Below, in pieces: positions 8,395-12,263 of a stretch of 12,263 bases of DNA. Position numbers and translations under genes: made by a program. Origin of the DNA: UBA7396 sp964404065 (lineage in GTDB: Bacteria > Patescibacteriota > Gracilibacteria > BD1-5 > UBA6164). Numbering within the stretch: position 1 is the stretch's first letter; every line of letters starts with the position of its first letter. The stretch lies in assembly GCA_964404065.1 (NCBI GenBank), contig CAYOIP010000033.1, positions 1 to 12,263 of the forward strand, in the 5' to 3' direction. The notes below the pieces were generated by a model, which saw only the letters and a program-made list of their open reading frames with translations, had not been told where the DNA came from and ran no database searches.

Positions 8395-8422
8395 TTGACA
8401 AAATTATAATAAAAAGTATATT
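8395..8422 (+). promoter_or_regulatory. Promoter of the four-gene dcd operon
   Basis: A perfect TTGACA (8395-8400), 16-nt spacer, TATATT (8417-8422), with the -10 ending 34 nt before ATG 8457. It begins 4 bases after the upstream stop codon and overlaps the hairpin at 8411-8445, so transcription would start within that hairpin. Confidence 0.5.
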
Positions 8423-8445
8423 AGCAAATGTTAATATACTTTTTT
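8411..8445 (+). terminator. Intrinsic terminator after the small zinc-ribbon gene
   Basis: A perfect 13-bp stem, AAAAAGTATATTA (8411-8423) with TAATATACTTTTT (8432-8444), and an 8-base loop. It is AT-rich and the T run is part of the arm. It overlaps a promoter and stands only 11 bases before the next start codon. Confidence 0.75.
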
Positions 8446-8456
8446 AATTTTTATTT

Positions 8457-8858
8457 ATGAAAAAAATTATTTTGTTTATTTTGGCATTGATAGTTTTCTA
8501 TATAGTTTCTATTTTTGCTTTTCCATCAGTTACTTCAAGTATTGCAGAAAAATTTTGATTTAGTGAATTTAATAAAAATGTTATAAATTTTAGAAATGAA
8601 TTAAATGATTTTATAACAAATTTTGATTTAATATGAAAATTTAAACAAACTAAAGATCAAGCAATTGAAATAAAACAAAATGTAGAAACTTCAGTTCAGG
8701 ATACAAAACAAAAAATTGAAACTATTCAAACAAATGTTGATAAAACAGCAAAAGCAATTGATGAAACTACAAAAGCTGTAAATAATACAGTTGATTCATT
8801 AAATGAATTACAAAAAAGTATTTGAGATGTAGTTCCAGAAACAGGAACTTGAAATTAA
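8457..8858 (+). CDS. Small membrane-anchored coiled-coil protein, 133 aa
   Basis: Unrecognised. MKK is followed by a hydrophobic helix (about residues 4-24, LFILALIVFYIVSIFAF), either an uncleaved signal anchor or a signal peptide; no lipobox cysteine is present, and there is no cysteine at all. From about 60 to 122 the sequence is a repetitive Lys/Thr/Gln/Asn helix with recurring TKQ, TTK and NTV units (for example KIETIQTNVDKTAKAIDETT), typical of a coiled coil exposed on the outer face of the membrane. The C-terminus (PETGTGN) is short and flexible. It is first in a close-packed run, 16 nt before dcd. Its presence with nucleotide and rRNA enzymes gives no functional hint. Confidence 0.8.
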
Positions 8859-8874
8859 TTTTTAACTAATTTTT

Positions 8875-9456
8875 ATGATTTTATCTGATAGTGAAATAAA
8901 AAAAAGACTTCAAAATAAAGAAATAGAATGTATTCCTCTTTTTTGAGATTACGATGTTTCTGCGCAAATTTGACCTGCAAGTTTAGATTTTAGACTTTGA
9001 AATGTTTTTAAAATTTATAGAAGATCAAGACAAACTTGTATAGATGTTATTGAGTGAGTAAATGTTGAACATGTTGAAACTATAACCTTAAAAGACGGAG
9101 ATAGTTTTGTATTACATCCAAATGATTTTGTTTTAGGTGTAACTTTAGAAAAAATAAAAATTCCAAATGATTTAGTTGCAAGGTGTGAATGAAGAAGTTC
9201 TTTATGAAGACTTTGACTTATTATTCACTCTACTGCTTGATTTATAGATCCGGGATTTGAATGAACTATAACATTAGAAATGACAAATATAAATGTTTTA
9301 CCAATTCGTCTTTATGTTTGAATGAAAATTGGGCAATATGCTTTTGAAACTATTTTATGAAAAGTTGATATTCCATATGATGTAAGAAGTTGAAGTAAAT
9401 ATATGAATCAAGTTTTACCTGAAGAATCAAGAATTAATAGAGATTTACTACATTAA
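8875..9456 (+). CDS. dcd: dCTP deaminase, possibly bifunctional (dUMP-forming), 193 aa
   Basis: Deaminates dCTP toward dUTP or dUMP for thymidylate synthesis; a homotrimer of the dUTPase fold. The full-length protein shows MILSDSEIKKRL at the start, ASLDFRLG (35-42), ARCEGRSSLGRLGL (102-115) with the substrate-binding Arg-Ser-Ser, and HSTAGFIDPGFEGTITLE (118-135), whose Glu135 matches the catalytic glutamate. GRSSLGRLG and HSTAGFIDPGF are the versions found in the mycobacterial bifunctional dCTP deaminase/dUTPase rather than the TAHRIDPGW form of E. coli, so direct dUMP formation is likely but inferred. Of 16 glycines, 12 are UGA codons. The gene follows its neighbour by 16 nt and is 3 nt ahead of the TlyA-type gene, so it is cotranscribed. 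Confidence 0.94.
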
Positions 9457-9459
9457 AAT

Positions 9460-10194
9460 ATGAGATTAGATTTATTTTTATCACAAAAACTTTGAGTTTC
9501 TAGAAATAGAGCTCAGTTTTTTATCAGTCAAGGGAAGGTAAGTATTAACAAAAAAGTTATTACTAAATCTTCTTTTTTATTGTGAAAAGACGATATAGTT
9601 GAGGAAAATATTGAAGAAATAAATTATGTTTCAAGAAGTGCTTTAAAGTTAAAATGATTCTTAGAAGAAAATAATTTAGAAGTAAATGATTTTATTTGTG
9701 TTGATGTTTGAGCTAGCACTTGATGATTTACGCAAATTTTGATAGAAAGATGAGTTAAAAGAGTTTATGCAATAGATGTTTGAACGGCTCAACTTCATGA
9801 AAAATTAAAAAATAATGAAAAAATTGTTTCCATAGAAAATACTGATATCAGAAAATTTGATAAAAATTTGATAAAAGAAGAGATAAATTTAGTAGTTTGT
9901 GATGTTTCTTTTATAAGTTTGAGTTTAATTATTGACGCAATTTTAGATTTGATGAATAATCAAACTTTGGCTTTATTATTATTTAAACCACAATTTGAAG
10001 TTTGAAATGAAAATCTAACTAAGCTTTGAGTTCCGAAAGATATTAAAATTAGTCAAGAAAAAATGTCAAATTTTCTCTTGCTTTTACAAAAAAAATGAGT
10101 AGAAATACTTCTCATTAAAAATTCTATATTAAAATGAGAAAATTGAAATAAAGAAATTTTTATATTAATTAAAAAAGTATGTCAGTATCATTAA
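9460..10194 (+). CDS. TlyA-family rRNA 2'-O-methyltransferase (S4 + FtsJ-like domain), 244 aa
   Basis: The TlyA/YqxC family transfers a methyl group from SAM to ribose 2'-OH of cytidines in rRNA; older annotations call it hemolysin. An S4 RNA-binding domain occupies about residues 1-55 (MRLDLFLSQKLGVSRNRAQ, then QGKVSINKKVI). The family linker YVSRSALKLKGFL (56-68) leads to SAM motif I, DVGASTGGFT (82-91), in which all three glycines are UGA codons, two of them in tandem. DVSFISL and LFKPQFE follow, as in TlyA. The length is slightly below the usual 260-270. ATG 9460 is 3 nt after dcd and has no Shine-Dalgarno. The 3' end overlaps the next gene by 16 nt in another frame. The exact rRNA target is not predictable. 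Confidence 0.9.
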
Positions 10195-12263
10195 CAAGAA
10201 CATTGCCAGAGTGAGTTGAAAAATTAGATTTATGAAGATATCAAGTTGCAACTTGAGAAACACTTTTAGGTGTAAAAAAACAAGTTTGAGAATCAATTGA
10301 GTGAACTTCCTTTGAACAAGTTATAAATAAAATTAAAGATAACTTTTTATCATGAAATAGTGATGATGAGATGGTTAAGTCTCTCTTAAAAGAAACTGAA
10401 TTTCAATCAAAAGTTAATGATTATCTTTTTTCAAGATTTCAAAAGGTTATTGATGATGGGAAGGCAAATTCTTATGATGAAATATATTTTTTCATTTATC
10501 TTTTATCTGTATGATATGATGTTAATTTTTTTGAAGATGGAGACGTATATAGTGAAAATAATTTCTGAGCATTATTTGATAAATATATTGAAAAAATTAA
10601 ATCATCTAGTGATTTAAATTCTAAAGAAACTTTTTCAACTATTGAATCTTTTTTTCGTCTTTGTTGAGTTTTGAATATGATATGTATGTTTAGTCAAAAT
10701 GATAATTTAAGACGAGATGATATTTTAGAGTTGAGAGATTTTGTAATTAAAAAAATTAATGAATTATCTAGTTATTTGGATTTAAAATCATACGAAAATA
10801 AAGACATAAAAAATATGATTGAATATGTTTTATGACTTTTAGATTTGAATTTTACTTATATAAAATATGTTCCATTAGCGAGAAAGGGAGAAAAAAATAA
10901 AAAAGGTGAAAAACAAAAAAATAAAATAGACTCATTTTTTTCAGAGTATAGAATAATTTATACTAATACATTAGAGTGATACCGTAGATGTGAAAAATCA
11001 AACTTTTGAAATAGACCAGACTTAAGAGAACAAGCAATTAAAAGAGTTTCATATATAAATTTAGTACATATAGTATCATTAATAGTATTTAAATTAAGAG
11101 AATGATGATATAATTTTCAAGATATTTGAAAAAATGAAGATTTTAAATTTATCATTGATTCTTTTTTAAAATATACTTCAACTTCATGTTGAGAAGAAAA
11201 GCAAGACTACAATTCTTTTGAATATATAGAAGAAGTTTGTGATAGTATTCTAATAAAAAATTATGATTGATACAAACAATTAAGTTTTGATGAATTATTT
11301 AATTATAAAGATAATTTATTGTGATTTTTGCAATGAATAATTAATTGAAATGAGGTAACTGATGTTGATAATTTAGAAATAATACATAATTTGGTTTTGT
11401 CTAATGACTTACCAGAAGAAATTCTTTTTGGACTTCTAGATTTTCTTTTCTCTGAAAACTCATCTGCAAATGAAAATTTTGAAGTTATTAAATTAAAAAT
11501 ATTTAATATAGTGTTATCAAGGTTAGCATCATCAAAGAGTGATAAATTAAAAGAATTTTTACAAAAATTGACAAAGTATATAGATAAAAATAAAATTTCA
11601 TCACACCTACTTTTTGTTTATTCTTTGATGTATGCATCTATTTGATATTGTTATTCTTTTTTTAATGATAAAGAGAGTCAATGCTCTGCATTTGAAAACT
11701 ACGCTAAGTTTGTTCAAATTAATACTTGAGAATTTGATTTCAGTAGATATTGAATTGATATAAATAGGTTTTATCAAAATATCTGAGAATTTAAATTAAG
11801 AAAATCTTGAGAATTATGAGAGAATTGTGAAAAATGATGTAAAAAATGATTTTGTTCTGATGATGCAGGATCTTGTATAAAATTCACTAATGAATCCATT
11901 ATGTCAATGTGAAGAGTTTTTTTAAGAGAATTTTCAGAAAGTTATATATCACAAAGGAATAATGCCTTATTAAATGAGTTAGATACTTTTTTGTCATCAC
12001 AAAAAATGAATACTCTTGATTTAAGGTCTCTAAGTGAAAAAGTATCAAATACACTATCATGAGTTTTTTATTGAGTTGCTGATATAGAAGTTGTAGATAT
12101 TCATTCTACAAATAATACAAAGTCTCATAAACGTAATACCACAACATTAGATTTCCCAATTATAAATGGATATAAGATTAGGATGACATTCCCAACAACA
12201 TTTTCTGAATATTTTTCTGGGATTTATAAAAATAATTCGGGTATAAATCAAGATGATAGGAAA
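10179..12263 (+). CDS. Large unrecognised protein, at least 695 aa, continues past the window
   Basis: One open code-25 frame from ATG 10179 to the last base, with about 30 in-frame UGA codons. I recognise no family. There is no signal peptide or convincing TM helix, so it is probably cytoplasmic. The first roughly 530 residues look all-helical, with repeated Leu/Ile/Phe-rich helices (for example YINLVHIVSLIVFKL) reminiscent of helical scaffold or repeat proteins. A Cys cluster (Cys550, 554, 559, 566; spacing C-x3-C-x4-C-x6-C) may bind metal. Beyond 600 the style becomes beta-like (VFYGVADIEVVDIH, then TLDFPIINGYKIRMTFP), suggesting a separate, possibly sensory or ligand-binding domain. It contains the only CGA codon of the window (10713-10715). 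The start lies inside the methyltransferase gene, implying translational coupling. Confidence 0.82.

Noticed and set aside
10417..10617. 66-codon plus-strand frame starting at 10417
   Set aside because: It is in a different frame from the large gene beginning at 10179, which spans it without a stop; no recognisable content.
1..12263. tRNA, rRNA or riboswitch genes
   Set aside because: I saw no TTCGA-type tRNA arm in a cloverleaf context and no leader long enough for a riboswitch; intergenic gaps are about 110 bases or less.

Overview
The window reads coherently only if UGA is translated as glycine (genetic code 25), the code of Absconditabacteria (SR1) and Gracilibacteria (BD1-5/GN02). With the standard code every gene is broken into fragments. 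With UGA=Gly, thirteen plus-strand genes cover almost the whole window. Several UGA codons fall on invariant family glycines: the HIGT motif of glutamyl-tRNA synthetase, the SAM-binding loop of a TlyA-type methyltransferase, and many positions of dCTP deaminase. The DNA is very AT-rich, has no stretch over about 110 bases without a gene, and has no convincing minus-strand gene or tRNA/rRNA. I cannot decide between the two phyla from this window.

Layout. 1-554: 3' part of a REP-associated (RAYT) transposase with its own REP-type palindromes inside the reading frame, and one more copy just downstream (609-632). 658-3030: a large two-module FtsX/YbbP-type ABC transporter permease. 3094-3723: an NfsB/YfkO-type nitroreductase. 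3830-5026: an unrecognised membrane protein with a long coiled coil and two C-terminal zinc ribbons. 5108-5739: a two-gene MntA-HepT (MNT nucleotidyltransferase/HEPN RNase) toxin-antitoxin module. 5784-6248: a rubredoxin fused to a superoxide-reductase-like domain that lacks three canonical active-site residues. 6325-7935: glutamyl-tRNA synthetase. 7980-8390: a small zinc-ribbon protein. 8457-8858: a small membrane-anchored coiled-coil protein, followed closely by dcd (dCTP deaminase), a TlyA-family rRNA methyltransferase and a large unknown gene that runs off the end; these last four look like one operon.

Expression signals. Most units are separated by intrinsic terminators (3732-3766, 5028-5063, 6248-6276, 8411-8445) directly followed by sigma70-like promoters whose -10 box ends about 28-34 nt before the start codon, so leaders are very short. 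None of the 12 visible start codons is preceded by a Shine-Dalgarno sequence. The most unusual items are the altered superoxide-reductase centre, the REP sequences translated inside the transposase, the MntA-HepT pair, and the two large unrecognised proteins at 3830 and 10179.
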